From positions 1-27,490 of IMG/VR virus record IMGVR_UViG_3300007519_000061: DNA of 27,490 bases. The stretch is one strand, 5' to 3'. This stretch comes from a virus. The notes beneath the pieces are model-generated. The model saw only the letters and a program-made list of their open reading frames with translations, was not told the origin of the DNA and searched no databases. The translations under genes were made by a program, and so were the position numbers. Below are positions 13,944 through 20,322 of this stretch, piece by piece (within the stretch, counting starts at the first letter, position 1; every line of letters starts with the position of its first letter).

Positions 13944-14335
13944 TGGCACACTTCGCAAAACTAGACGAAAACAACCTGGTTACTTTCGTTACTGTGGGCA
14001 GGCAAGAAGATGACGGGCTTGAGGAAGAACTGAACGCTGGGACTGGTGACGTGTACCGGCAGACTTCTTACAACACATACGGCGGTATCCACTACACCGA
14101 TGGGGAACCTTCCGAAGACCAAAGCCAAGCTTTCAGGTTCAACTATGCGGGTCTAGGTCACACTTATGATGCTGACCGTGACGCTTTCATCCCGCCACAA
14201 CCATACGCTTCCTGGGTACTCGATGAGGACACTTGCCTATGGGTTGCACCTATCGCCTACCCTGCTGAGGGTGTACATGTTTGGGATGAAGAAGCTGGTG
14301 ACTGGGTAGAGGTACCGGAAGCTGAGGTAGAATAG
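13943..14335 (+). CDS. Tail-associated protein of the MAHFAKLDENN type
   Basis: The 130-residue protein begins MAHFAKLDENNLVTFVTVG and has RFNYAGLGHTYDADRDAFIPPQPYASWVLDEDTCLWVAPIAYPAEG with a C-terminal WDEEAGDWVEV. I recall this family from many uncultured aquatic phages and cyanophages, where it lies in the tail or structural region with no assigned function. It overlaps the previous stop (TAATG). Its presence is the best hint of an aquatic host. Confidence 0.7.
   Translation: MAHFAKLDENNLVTFVTVGRQEDDGLEEELNAGTGDVYRQTSYNTYGGIHYTDGEPSEDQSQAFRFNYAGLGHTYDADRDAFIPPQPYASWVLDEDTCLWVAPIAYPAEGVHVWDEEAGDWVEVPEAEVE
14329..14334 (+). promoter_or_regulatory. -10 element TAGAAT before the 14340 ORF
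   Basis: TAGAAT lies five bases before the ATG at 14340, with no ribosome site between, so the short ORF could be read from a leaderless message. It is part of the 10-mer GTAGAATAGA that occurs three times in the late region. Confidence 0.35.
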
Positions 14336-14339
14336 ATAT

Positions 14340-14525
14340 ATGGCTACCATCTACCCGGCACCGGGCAGCAGTGGTGGCGGTGGTCTAATGGCAACCTTCT
14401 ATCCTGCCACCACCGCCACCATTGCTTCAATGGCGTCGGCTACAAGGTTTTCGGGTACTACGACACGGAGCCAGCATCACCCTCAAGCTGGTGACTGGGT
14501 AGAGGTCACTGATGAAACTGTCTAA
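14340..14525 (+). CDS. Short Gly/Thr-rich ORF, possible duplicated tail fragment
   Basis: This 61-residue ORF has an internal repeat (MATIYPAP and MATFYPAT), a SSGGGG linker, and a C-terminus AGDWVEVTDETV copied from the preceding protein. No family is recognised. It may be a small tail protein or a decaying duplication. Its coding region contains a long inverted repeat. The last 14 bases overlap the next ORF. Confidence 0.4.
   Translation: MATIYPAPGSSGGGGLMATFYPATTATIASMASATRFSGTTTRSQHHPQAGDWVEVTDETV
14369..14424 (+). repeat. 15-bp inverted repeat (hairpin) inside the 14340 ORF
   Basis: CAGTGGTGGCGGTGG (14369-14383) pairs with CCACCGCCACCATTG (14410-14424) along 15 bp with one G-U, leaving a 26-base loop. 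No T-run follows, so it is not a standard terminator. Confidence 0.6.
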
Positions 14526-14715
14526 CCTCGGGACTGGCAGGGCAGACAAGTACTTTAACCTCGGTTTTGCCGTGGTGCACTATATCCACTATCGGCCACA
14601 AGTGGGAGGTACAAGACAGTGGGGTGTTTTGCTTCAGAGGTTCGGGCACTTTACGGTTGATGTGTTTTGGGGGCGTCATGTTTTCGTGTTCAACTTTCAC
14701 GGGAGGAGCAACTAA
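14512..14715 (+). CDS. Small protein upstream of the endolysin
   Basis: This 67-residue ORF is rich in aromatic residues (VHYIHY, RFGHFTVDVFWGRHVFVFNFH) with a central RPQVGGTRQWGV. The family is not recognised. AGAGGT lies upstream of the ATG, and the stop overlaps the endolysin ATG (TAATG), which supports a real, coupled gene. Confidence 0.5.
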   Translation: MKLSNLGTGRADKYFNLGFAVVHYIHYRPQVGGTRQWGVLLQRFGHFTVDVFWGRHVFVFNFHGRSN

Positions 14716-15407
14716 TGAAACTTCATAACCCCTGGCCTACAGACCGCAGCATCAACAAGAACAGCCCTTATGGGTGGAGGGTTCACCCGATAACGGGTAA
14801 GCGGGCTTTTCATCAGGGTGTGGATGTTGCCGGTTCCTTCCCTGTCACGGTTGCCGGTGACGGTGTTGTCCGTCATATCGGGTACTCCGCTATCGGTGGC
14901 GGGCATGTTGTGGGTGTCGATCATGGGAGTGTTTGGACTTTCTACTATCACGGGGCACGCGCCACAGGTTTGAGGTTGGGGCAACGGGTGGATGCTGGGG
15001 CGCTGATATATCAGTCCGGTTCGACTGGTGCAAGCACAGGCGCTCACCTTCATTTTGAGGTGCGTAAATCTCGGCGGTGGGGTAATACTGTAGACCCTGT
15101 TCCTTATCTCGCTGGTGGCGCTCCTGTGGCTTCTAATAGGGTGTCTGGGCGGTTGGATAAGGGCACCTGGACACAATGGCAGACCGCGCTCCACGAGGGC
15201 GGATATAAGCCTGGGCGGATTGACGGGAAACCTGAACGGATGACCTACGCTGCTATTCAACGGTGGGCTGGTGTGAAGGATGACGGGATTATCGGGGCGG
15301 GAACGCGGAGAGCTGTTCAAGGTAAAATTGGTGTCAAGCAAGATGGTGTCTGGGGCAGGCTAACGATTAGTGAGCTTCAGCGCCAACTCAATGAAGGCAT
15401 AATCTGA
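14715..15407 (+). CDS. Endolysin: M23 metallopeptidase plus peptidoglycan-binding domain
   Basis: The 230-residue protein cuts peptide cross-bridges of the cell wall at lysis. Residues about 10-130 are a LytM/M23 domain: YGWRVHPITG, then zinc ligands His33 and Asp37 in AFHQGVDVAG, and the HLHFEV motif (His111, His113). Residues about 145-230 are a peptidoglycan-binding helical domain (WQTALHEGGYKPGRIDGKPERMTYAAIQRWAGVKDDGIIG). I chose ATG 14715, after GGGAGGAG, over an upstream in-frame codon at 14667 because the ribosome site and the stop overlap point to it. No signal peptide is seen, so export depends on holins. Confidence 0.9.
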   Translation: MKLHNPWPTDRSINKNSPYGWRVHPITGKRAFHQGVDVAGSFPVTVAGDGVVRHIGYSAIGGGHVVGVDHGSVWTFYYHGARATGLRLGQRVDAGALIYQSGSTGASTGAHLHFEVRKSRRWGNTVDPVPYLAGGAPVASNRVSGRLDKGTWTQWQTALHEGGYKPGRIDGKPERMTYAAIQRWAGVKDDGIIGAGTRRAVQGKIGVKQDGVWGRLTISELQRQLNEGII

Positions 15408-15646
15408 TGGCTGAAGATACTGACGCAATCGCTGTAAAGGTTTCTATGCGGGATATTTATGTTGAGGTGCAACGGCAGGGCCGGTTGCTCGAAAAGATTG
15501 CTAACAGCCTCCCCGACTCGGAGGACAAGATTGACGATCACGAGGCGCGAATCCGTAAACTGGAGATGCGGATGTGGCAAGCCATCGGAGGGTTCGGTTT
15601 CCTGGCAGCCATAGTGTCCCCCCTAATCGCGGTGATGACCAGGTGA
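15407..15646 (+). CDS. Holin-like protein with coiled coil and C-terminal membrane helix
   Basis: In this 79-residue protein, residues 10-58 are charged and helical (EVQRQGRLLEKIANSLPDSEDKIDDHEARIRKLEMRM) and residues 58-77 form one membrane span (WQAIGGFGFLAAIVSPLIAVM). The gene overlaps the endolysin stop. It may be a holin or a membrane anchor of the lysis complex; single-span, coiled-coil proteins of this form are common in actinophage lysis cassettes. Confidence 0.65.
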   Translation: MAEDTDAIAVKVSMRDIYVEVQRQGRLLEKIANSLPDSEDKIDDHEARIRKLEMRMWQAIGGFGFLAAIVSPLIAVMTR

Positions 15647-15870
15647 AACCTTCTTGGGCTATTCGCAGGCGCTACATTTTCGCAGGCTTCGGGCTTGGGG
15701 TCATCATGCTCATTGCTTCCATCATTTCTGTGTGGCAAGACAAAGTGGGTGCAGGTGATTTGGTTACGGGCGGTGTTGCCCTGGTAACCTTGATACTCAC
15801 TTCCTATGTGTTTGGTGCTGTGTGGGAGGACAAATCGTTTCATGGAAAAGAGGAGAACCCTGATGGATAA
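15643..15870 (+). CDS. Two-span membrane protein, holin candidate
   Basis: Starting with GTG at 15643 (overlapping the previous stop), the 75-residue protein has a basic N-terminus (KPSWAIRRR), a membrane span at about 11-29 and a second at about 40-58, and an acidic C-terminus. This is the class II holin layout. It lies between two other small membrane proteins of the lysis cassette. Confidence 0.65.
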   Translation: MKPSWAIRRRYIFAGFGLGVIMLIASIISVWQDKVGAGDLVTGGVALVTLILTSYVFGAVWEDKSFHGKEENPDG

Positions 15871-16063
15871 ATTGAAAGCTTATTGGGCGTATGCGGGAGA
15901 GCGTGCGATTAAGACTGTGGCGCAGGTTGCTATTGCAACAATTTCTGTGGGAGCTGTGGGCCTGTTTGATGTGGATTGGGCGAACGTGGGTAGTGTGGCC
16001 GCGCTTGCCGGTGTCATGTCCCTGCTGACATCCGTGTTGCAGTATGACAAGGCTGAGAAGTAA
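15863..16063 (+). CDS. Holin (r1t-like)
   Basis: In this 66-residue protein the segment WAYAGERAIKTVAQVAIATISVGAVGLFDVDWANVGSVAALAGVMSLLTSVLQ matches the r1t-type holins of actinophages, with two membrane helices around a short DVDW loop. I chose the ATG at 15863, after GAGGAG; upstream in-frame ATGs lie within the preceding gene. Confidence 0.8.
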   Translation: MDKLKAYWAYAGERAIKTVAQVAIATISVGAVGLFDVDWANVGSVAALAGVMSLLTSVLQYDKAEK

Positions 16064-16152
16064 TGGCACACCTGGGCGCTGTCGAGCGTGTGGCAGATTA
16101 TGACGTGCCGGTAGATCCGATGGATTTACTGCAGTGCGATTCCTGCCAGTAG
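16063..16152 (+). CDS. 29-residue microprotein ending in CxxC
   Basis: The ATG overlaps the holin stop (TAATG). The peptide ends DYDVPVDPMDLLQCDSCQ. A Pro/Asp/Met stretch followed by a terminal CDSCQ is too specific to look random, and I have a vague recollection of similar endings in actinophages. Its function is unknown. It is the last plus-strand gene before the convergent minus-strand regulator. Confidence 0.45.
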   Translation: MAHLGAVERVADYDVPVDPMDLLQCDSCQ

Positions 16153-16362
16153 TTACTGACCAAGCCAGGCGTAGATTGTTCGCCTTGTAACGCCCGCTTT
16201 TTTAGCGAGCGCCTTGATGTTCGCGGTGTCCTCATATTCGGTCTGTACACGGCTCCTGAGGGCTGTGGTGACCTTTTCTAGGCGTTCCAGTTGCCACTCT
16301 CGGAGGTCTGCGAGTTGTTGCAGGCTCATGGAGTCTAGATCGTAGTTTCCTGGGTTCATCAT
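16153..16362 (-). CDS. Helix-turn-helix regulator
   Basis: This is one of only two minus-strand genes. Residues about 12-45 form a charged helix, and the C-terminus NIKALAKKAGVTRRTIYAWLGQ is a clear helix-turn-helix, as in small phage repressors or resolvase-type HTH proteins. I chose the ATG at 16362 (69 residues) because a TATAGT -10 ends seven bases upstream; a GTG at 16368 would add two residues. It faces away from the 16456 operon and may control that divergent region. Confidence 0.65.
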   Translation of the reverse strand: MMNPGNYDLDSMSLQQLADLREWQLERLEKVTTALRSRVQTEYEDTANIKALAKKAGVTRRTIYAWLGQ

Positions 16363-16368
16363 GGGCAC

Positions 16369-16455
16369 TACTATACACGCCGGTGTTAGTAAATGTTGCG
16401 GAAACTGTGTATATCGGTGTACGGTTTTGTTATTGCCTAAAGGAAGGGAAAACTA
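16369..16455. promoter_or_regulatory. Divergent promoter region between the HTH gene and the rightward operon
   Basis: Minus strand: -10 TATAGT (16375 to 16370) positioned for a near-leaderless HTH message. Plus strand: possible -35 TTAGTA (16386-16391) and -10 TATATC (16410-16415), weak. The partial dyad ACACGCCGGTGT (16375-16386) and a second CGGTGT (16415-16420) are candidate operators. AAAGGAAGGG precedes the ATG at 16456. Confidence 0.45.
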
Positions 16456-16800
16456 ATGGGCTTTTTCAAGAACCTAGAGATAGAACTGCAAGACATCCAT
16501 GACCCGCGACTGCGCGAGATTGTGGAATGGGATCACATGCACCGGCATGCCCTATCTGATGAGGCGCGCTGGCTCATCATGACCGATGAACAAATGATGG
16601 ACGCTGCGTTGAAGGCGTGGCGCGGTGGCCCTAAGCCTGCTAGTGAGCATGTTGCTTTGCAGGTGTCCGAGGTGTTGAGGCGTGACCTCCGCAAGCGGAA
16701 GCGTTCCTCACAGTATGTGACGGGCTGGTTGCTTATCGGTATTGCTTTGGTCGGTGTTGCACTTGTGGGAAGTGTTGCACTTTTGGTGGGGGCACTCTGA
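16456..16800 (+). CDS. Tail-anchored membrane protein, unknown
   Basis: This 114-residue protein is soluble and charged for residues 1-88 (FKNLEIELQDIHDPRLREIVEWDHMHRHALSDEARW...) and has one hydrophobic span at 90-113 (GWLLIGIALVGVALVGSVALLVGAL). A strong ribosome site (AAAGGAAGGG) precedes it. First gene of the rightward early operon; no family is recognised. Confidence 0.6.
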   Translation: MGFFKNLEIELQDIHDPRLREIVEWDHMHRHALSDEARWLIMTDEQMMDAALKAWRGGPKPASEHVALQVSEVLRRDLRKRKRSSQYVTGWLLIGIALVGVALVGSVALLVGAL

Positions 16801-16946
16801 TGGGCTGGGTGTTGATGGTGGTGGGTGCAGGGTTTCTGTTCGCGCCAGGGATGATTGACCCGCTGGCACCTATCAATGGTGCCTCGCTTATTGGCTTGGG
16901 TTTGGTTGCCTGGGCTTCCATGAAACTACTGAAAGGGAATAGCTAA
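16800..16946 (+). CDS. Small two-span membrane protein
   Basis: This 48-residue ORF overlaps the previous stop (TGATG) and the next start (TAATG). Residues 2-19 and 28-42 are hydrophobic, separated by DPLAPIN. It probably works with the preceding tail-anchored protein, given the overlap. Its function is unknown. Confidence 0.55.
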   Translation: MGWVLMVVGAGFLFAPGMIDPLAPINGASLIGLGLVAWASMKLLKGNS

Positions 16947-17245
16947 TGGAAATTACATTGGATGAGATAACACCTGAGCTGATGGAGGAACTGTCTGCTG
17001 AGGTTGAGGAGCAAAAACTTTCTGCGCTGACACAGCATGAGGTGCGGTCTTTGGGTGATGAGCTTGATGTTGCTGTCACTTATGCTTCACAGGTGTTGGC
17101 CCGCTGCCAGTTGCGGGCGATCCGTTTGGACAACCTTGGGGTGGAAGTGCCTGAGATTGCGAGCATGTTTGATATGCCGGTGAGGACTGTGAGGAAGTGG
17201 TTGCGGTCACCGGTGAGGGTTGAGCTGGAAGGGGTGCAAGCATGA
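16946..17245 (+). CDS. Helix-turn-helix protein
   Basis: In this 99-residue protein an acidic helical N-terminus (EITPELMEELSAEVEEQKLSAL) precedes a C-terminal helix-turn-helix at about residues 63-88 (GVEVPEIASMFDMPVRTVRKWLRSP). A DNA-binding or sigma-region-4-like role is likely. It is overlapped at both ends by neighbours of the same operon. Confidence 0.65.
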   Translation: MEITLDEITPELMEELSAEVEEQKLSALTQHEVRSLGDELDVAVTYASQVLARCQLRAIRLDNLGVEVPEIASMFDMPVRTVRKWLRSPVRVELEGVQA

Positions 17246-17418
17246 TGGATTTGAAGTCTGATGGGCGTGATGTGAATGTGCGGTTGCGGGATGATGTGTG
17301 GGCGATGGAGGAACCTGGCACTTTGTCTTTGACTCGGACTCAGGCTCACACGCTGCGGTTACATTTGAACGCTTGGGCGATTGCCACACAGTTCGAGGAC
17401 ATTGAGGAAGATGGCTAA
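17242..17418 (+). CDS. Hypothetical protein, 58 residues
   Basis: The ORF starts with ATGATG overlapping the previous stop. The hydrophilic sequence has a beta-like start (DVNVRLRDDVWAMEEPGTLSLT) and a C-terminal helix (TQAHTLRLHLNAWAIATQFEDIEE). No family is recognised. Its stop meets the 3' end of the minus-strand WhiB-like gene, overlapping by four bases. Confidence 0.5.
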   Translation: MMDLKSDGRDVNVRLRDDVWAMEEPGTLSLTRTQAHTLRLHLNAWAIATQFEDIEEDG

Positions 17419-17669
17419 CGCTCCGATGGGAGAGTTCCAGCCCACACCCCATAACGCTCATCTGCTTCAGTAGCGTAGGCAAAACATTGTTCCTTGATAG
17501 GGCACTGGTTGCAGAGTTTGCGGGCCACCTTGATGGCATACTCCCTGGTTTGTTTGTCAGGGAAGTCCTCGGGGAAGAACACATCAGGGCAGTCCATGCA
17601 GGGCACACCACCTGCACTGTCTATAGCGTCACGCAGTTTGTGATGTGGGGACTGTCTGTGGTTGCTCAT
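17415..17669 (-). CDS. WhiB-like iron-sulfur transcription factor
   Basis: In this 84-residue protein, Cys at 24 and 27, then Cys53-x2-Cys56-x5-Cys62 provide the four Fe-S ligands of WhiB proteins (C27 or C24 as the first), and GVWAG at 74-78 is the family turn that precedes a basic tail, here very short (TLPSER). WhiB proteins are confined to Actinobacteria and their phages. The start is ATG 17669, placed six bases after the -10 TACGAT; an in-frame codon at 17759 would extend into the promoter. Phage WhiB proteins are known to interfere with host WhiB2 in mycobacteria; that role is only possible here. Confidence 0.85.
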   Translation of the reverse strand: MSNHRQSPHHKLRDAIDSAGGVPCMDCPDVFFPEDFPDKQTREYAIKVARKLCNQCPIKEQCFAYATEADERYGVWAGTLPSER

Positions 17670-17675
17670 ACAGTT

Positions 17676-17681
17676 ATCGTA
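17676..17681 (-). promoter_or_regulatory. -10 of the leaderless WhiB-like gene
   Basis: On the minus strand TACGAT is followed by exactly six bases (AACTGT) and then the ATG, with no ribosome site. A weak -35 TTCCAA lies at 17704 to 17699. The divergent plus-strand gene starts within this region. Confidence 0.5.
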
Positions 17682-17698
17682 ACGGAGGGGAAACAGTT

Positions 17699-17893
17699 TT
17701 GGAAACAATGACAGTGGAGGGGTTAGCTGACCTAATCCTTGAAGGGTGGAATTGCGCAATGTCTGACAGTGGGTATGTGTGGGAGAAAGCTCACAGGGAA
17801 GTGACGGCAGCGGTTTCGGCCCTCGATGAGTTCACAGTAAACGCAGCCTACGAGGTTGCGAAAGGAAGGTGGGTGCGCGGTGATTACAGCTGA
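17699..17893 (+). CDS. Hypothetical protein with TTG start
   Basis: GGAGGGG lies eight bases before TTG 17699, which I take as the start (64 residues); ATG 17708 is the alternative. The protein is helical and acidic: TVEGLADLILEGWNCAMSDSGYVWEKAHREVTAAVSALDEFTVNAAYEVAKGRW. No family is recognised. It overlaps the exonuclease start by 14 bases. Confidence 0.5.
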   Translation: METMTVEGLADLILEGWNCAMSDSGYVWEKAHREVTAAVSALDEFTVNAAYEVAKGRWVRGDYS

Positions 17894-18461
17894 ACGGTTC
17901 ATGGCTAATAAACACTATTTCCCTCAGGGTTGGTTGTTGGCTCGCAGGGGTGGGGTGACGGCTACACAGGTTGCGAAGGCTGCGACACCTGCAGGTTTCA
18001 AGCAGGCGGTGGCAGAGTATGTGGATGACGCACGGATCCCTGATAACCCTTACATGGCTTTTGGTAGGGATTATGAGCCTGTGATTGCGAGGACTGTTCA
18101 CACGAAGTTTGGGATTCTCCCTAATGAGTGGCTTATCAGGAACGATAAGTTCCCTCACCACCTCGCTACCCCTGACGGGTTGTCACCGGATCACACCATG
18201 ATTGCTGAGATAAAGACCACAGGGAAGGATTGGGCTGACGGTGTTATCCCCATCCAGTACCGCAGGCAGGTGCAATGGCAGCTGCATGTGACGGGTGCTG
18301 AACGGTGTTTGTTTGCGTGGATGATGCGGATTGAAGTGGATGGGGTTTTCGCCCCGGCATGGTTTGAGCCACAGAGCTTGTGGATGGAACGGGATGAGGG
18401 CATGATTGAGCTATTGCGTGACACAGCTGAACAACTATGGGAAAGGGTAAATCATGGATAA
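17880..18461 (+). CDS. YqaJ-type recombination exonuclease
   Basis: The 193-residue protein has the PD-(D/E)XK nuclease layout of YqaJ/lambda exonuclease: Glu in MAFGRDYEP (about 66), Asp in LATPDGL (about 99), AEIKTTG with Glu110 and Lys112, and the helix QYRRQVQWQLHVTG. It resects double-strand ends to give 3' tails for the annealing partner encoded at 19046. I chose GTG 17880, after AAAGGAAGG, over a TTG at 17856 that overlaps this ribosome site. Confidence 0.85.
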   Translation: MITAERFMANKHYFPQGWLLARRGGVTATQVAKAATPAGFKQAVAEYVDDARIPDNPYMAFGRDYEPVIARTVHTKFGILPNEWLIRNDKFPHHLATPDGLSPDHTMIAEIKTTGKDWADGVIPIQYRRQVQWQLHVTGAERCLFAWMMRIEVDGVFAPAWFEPQSLWMERDEGMIELLRDTAEQLWERVNHG

Positions 18462-18594
18462 GAAGGATGAGAACCTGTTGAAGGTTGCCACTAAGTATGT
18501 GGAGGATTTGCGGAGTGGTTCGCAGCCTCATGAGTCGTGGCGTGATTATTGGAAACTTGAGGGGCGCATTTTGGCTCAGAAGGTTGGTAAGTGA
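18454..18594 (+). CDS. Small hypothetical protein, 46 residues
   Basis: The ATG overlaps the exonuclease stop by 8 bases, and the TGA overlaps the next ATG. It is highly charged and helical: MDKKDENLLKVATKYVEDLR then HESWRDYWKLEGRILAQ. It is likely co-translated with the recombination genes. Its function is unknown. Confidence 0.5.
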   Translation: MDKKDENLLKVATKYVEDLRSGSQPHESWRDYWKLEGRILAQKVGK

Positions 18595-19046
18595 TGGCTA
18601 AGGGAAAGTATGGAGCGAGGGCTGAAGCGAGAAGCTTTGAGAACCTCGAGGCTGAGGTTGCTGAGTTGAAAGCAACTCTCAAGAAAGCAAAAGCGGATTT
18701 ATCTGATTCGCGCAGCGAGGTCATTAGGCTGACGGCTATTGAGGCTGTGTTCGATGGCACTAAGGATGTGATCGCTGAACTAGATTCTGTAAAGCGTAAG
18801 CTGAGTGAAATTGATGGCAGAAACTTTGTGTTGAAGGTCAGGTTGGATAGGTGGGCGGAAGCAATTATGAAGGACTCCAATCGTGAGTTCTTGAGGTTGT
18901 CACCTAACCTGTGGGCTGATTTTGTGGAGCTTGGTTATTTTGTTCCGGTTAAGGGTGACAATAGAAACATGAGGCGCGCCTACAACTCTAAAGGCAAGTT
19001 TCAAAAGGCTGCCAATATCGGTCGCGATGCAAAGTTGGTGGGCTGA
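18594..19046 (+). CDS. Coiled-coil protein, unknown
   Basis: In this 150-residue protein, residues about 16-75 form a long coiled coil (ENLEAEVAELKATLKKAKADLSDSRSEVIRL). The C-terminal half is globular and basic (MRRAYNSKGKFQKAANIGRDAKLVG). It lies between exonuclease and annealing-protein genes, so a DNA-recombination accessory role is possible. Confidence 0.55.
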   Translation: MAKGKYGARAEARSFENLEAEVAELKATLKKAKADLSDSRSEVIRLTAIEAVFDGTKDVIAELDSVKRKLSEIDGRNFVLKVRLDRWAEAIMKDSNREFLRLSPNLWADFVELGYFVPVKGDNRNMRRAYNSKGKFQKAANIGRDAKLVG

Positions 19047-19621
19047 TGGCTAGGTTCAATCTGGCAGATTATGAAACTGTTGAGGAGCGTATAAAACGCT
19101 TTTATGCGGATCACCCTGACGGCAGAATCATCACTGAGAATGAAACCCTGCCTGAGTATCGGCTTGAGAAGCTGTGGGTGGTGAAGTCGCTTGTGTTCTT
19201 CTCTGGTGAGGATTTGGAGCGCGCTTGCCCTAAGGCCACAGGTTTGGCCTATGAGGTGGATAGCGCTAGTGGGCCTCAGCAAAGCTCGGCCCTGGAGGTC
19301 TGTGAAACCAGCAGCATCGGAAGGGCGCTCGCAAATGCAGGGTACTCAGGGAACAAGCGTGCCTCCCGTGAGGAGATGGAGAAGGTGCAACGGTTCGAGC
19401 AAGCTGAGAAGGCCCGCGACTGGGTTGCTGAAGCAAAACTCCTGACAGATAAAGACCGCCTACGCTTACTATGGGGGGAAGCATCGAAGGCTGGTGCGCC
19501 CACACCCGTATTAGAGGAAGTGAAGGCTTATGCAGAGCAGCTCACTTCTGTTGGCGAGCGTGACGGAATTGACACAGGCGTACCTGGAGGCACAGCAACT
19601 AAACGATCCAGTACTAAGTGA
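19046..19621 (+). CDS. Putative single-strand annealing protein (Erf/Rad52-like)
   Basis: The 191-residue protein contains KATGLAYEVDSASGPQQSSALEVCETSSIGRALANAGYSGNKRASREEMEKV at about 66-116, the pattern of a phage family in which ETSAIGRALAN-like helices end a beta-sheet domain, similar to Erf/Rad52-type annealing proteins. The C-terminus is charged and disordered (GVPGGTATKRSSTK). Being next to a YqaJ exonuclease supports a recombination pair. The family match is from memory; a structure-based search would decide. Confidence 0.55.
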   Translation: MARFNLADYETVEERIKRFYADHPDGRIITENETLPEYRLEKLWVVKSLVFFSGEDLERACPKATGLAYEVDSASGPQQSSALEVCETSSIGRALANAGYSGNKRASREEMEKVQRFEQAEKARDWVAEAKLLTDKDRLRLLWGEASKAGAPTPVLEEVKAYAEQLTSVGERDGIDTGVPGGTATKRSSTK

Positions 19622-19639
19622 GTTTTGGAGGGTTGAATT

Positions 19640-19666
19640 ATGCAGAAGGTTGGTGATGGTTTGTGA
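19640..19666 (+). CDS. Eight-codon leader ORF
   Basis: The only good ribosome site in this gap (GGAGG at 19627-19631) serves ATG 19640, which reads MQKVGDGL then TGA overlapping ATG 19666 of the next gene. It may be a coupling leader, because the downstream gene has no ribosome site of its own. Confidence 0.3.
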   Translation: MQKVGDGL

Positions 19667-19989
19667 TGGTATCGGAGATAGTTCAGGAGATTGCGGAGCT
19701 GACTTCTGAGAACAAGAAGGGTGTTGAGGCTTTGTATGCTGCGGAGGCTAACCTGGCTCAGGCTGAGAAGGATTTGGACACGGCTGAGGCAAGTGCGTTT
19801 CTTTCGGAGTCTGGGTCTGTCGCTGAACGGCAAGCGCACGCGAAGCTGGAGTGTGCTGATATCCGCTTTGAACGGGATATTGCGAAGGCGCAGGTGAATA
19901 GGGTTCGCACGAAGTTGCGGGTTATCGAGTCTGCTTTGATGGCGCAGGCCACCATGTCGAAGCTGTTGCAGGCGGAGATGAAACTATGA
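19666..19989 (+). CDS. Coiled-coil protein, unknown
   Basis: This 107-residue protein is almost wholly helical: EIVQEIAELTSENKKGVEALYAAEANLAQAEKDLDTAEAS and then AKLECADIRFERDIAKAQVNRVRTKLRVIESAL. No family is recognised; long-helix proteins of this form are common in the replication region of actinophages. GTG 19663 is an alternative start. Confidence 0.55.
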   Translation: MVSEIVQEIAELTSENKKGVEALYAAEANLAQAEKDLDTAEASAFLSESGSVAERQAHAKLECADIRFERDIAKAQVNRVRTKLRVIESALMAQATMSKLLQAEMKL

Positions 19990-20255
19990 CGGATCATGAT
20001 GAGCAGTTCATTGCAGGCATGGCTCACTGCTATCACTTGCTCGCTCAGGAGCTGCGGGTGAAGCGTGAGGCGTTCCAAACTGTCTGGGACTTCTATTATG
20101 AGCATGTCGATTTTGTGGATGACACTGCCAGCACCCTGTCTAACGAGTTGGCTTTCGCTTCGAGTGTGATGGAGCATATGGAGAATGCCCTTGAGAGCGC
20201 ATATTTTGATGCCCTCGATGTGGAGAAGGGTAATGCCCCTTTGGAGTGGAGATAA
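19986..20255 (+). CDS. Hypothetical protein, 89 residues
   Basis: The ATG overlaps the preceding stop (ATGA). It is acidic and helical, with AGMAHCYHLLAQELRVKREAFQTVWDFYYEHVDFVDDTASTL. No family is recognised. Last gene before the 248-base palindrome-rich non-coding region. Confidence 0.5.
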   Translation: MTDHDEQFIAGMAHCYHLLAQELRVKREAFQTVWDFYYEHVDFVDDTASTLSNELAFASSVMEHMENALESAYFDALDVEKGNAPLEWR

Positions 20256-20322
20256 GGCAACCTTATCGGGCTACCTTTGGGTAACTGATTCTGTAACCAG
20301 GGATAAAGTTTTGACACCTAAT

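Larger units (their letters stand above)
14292..14506 (+). repeat. 22-bp direct repeat at the 3' ends of two adjacent ORFs
   Basis: The same 22 bases (AAGCTGGTGACTGGGTAGAG plus GT) lie at 14292-14313 and 14485-14506. In both ORFs they encode AGDWVEV near the C-terminus. The intervening short ORF looks like a partial duplication of, or recombination product with, the end of the 13943 gene. Confidence 0.8.
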
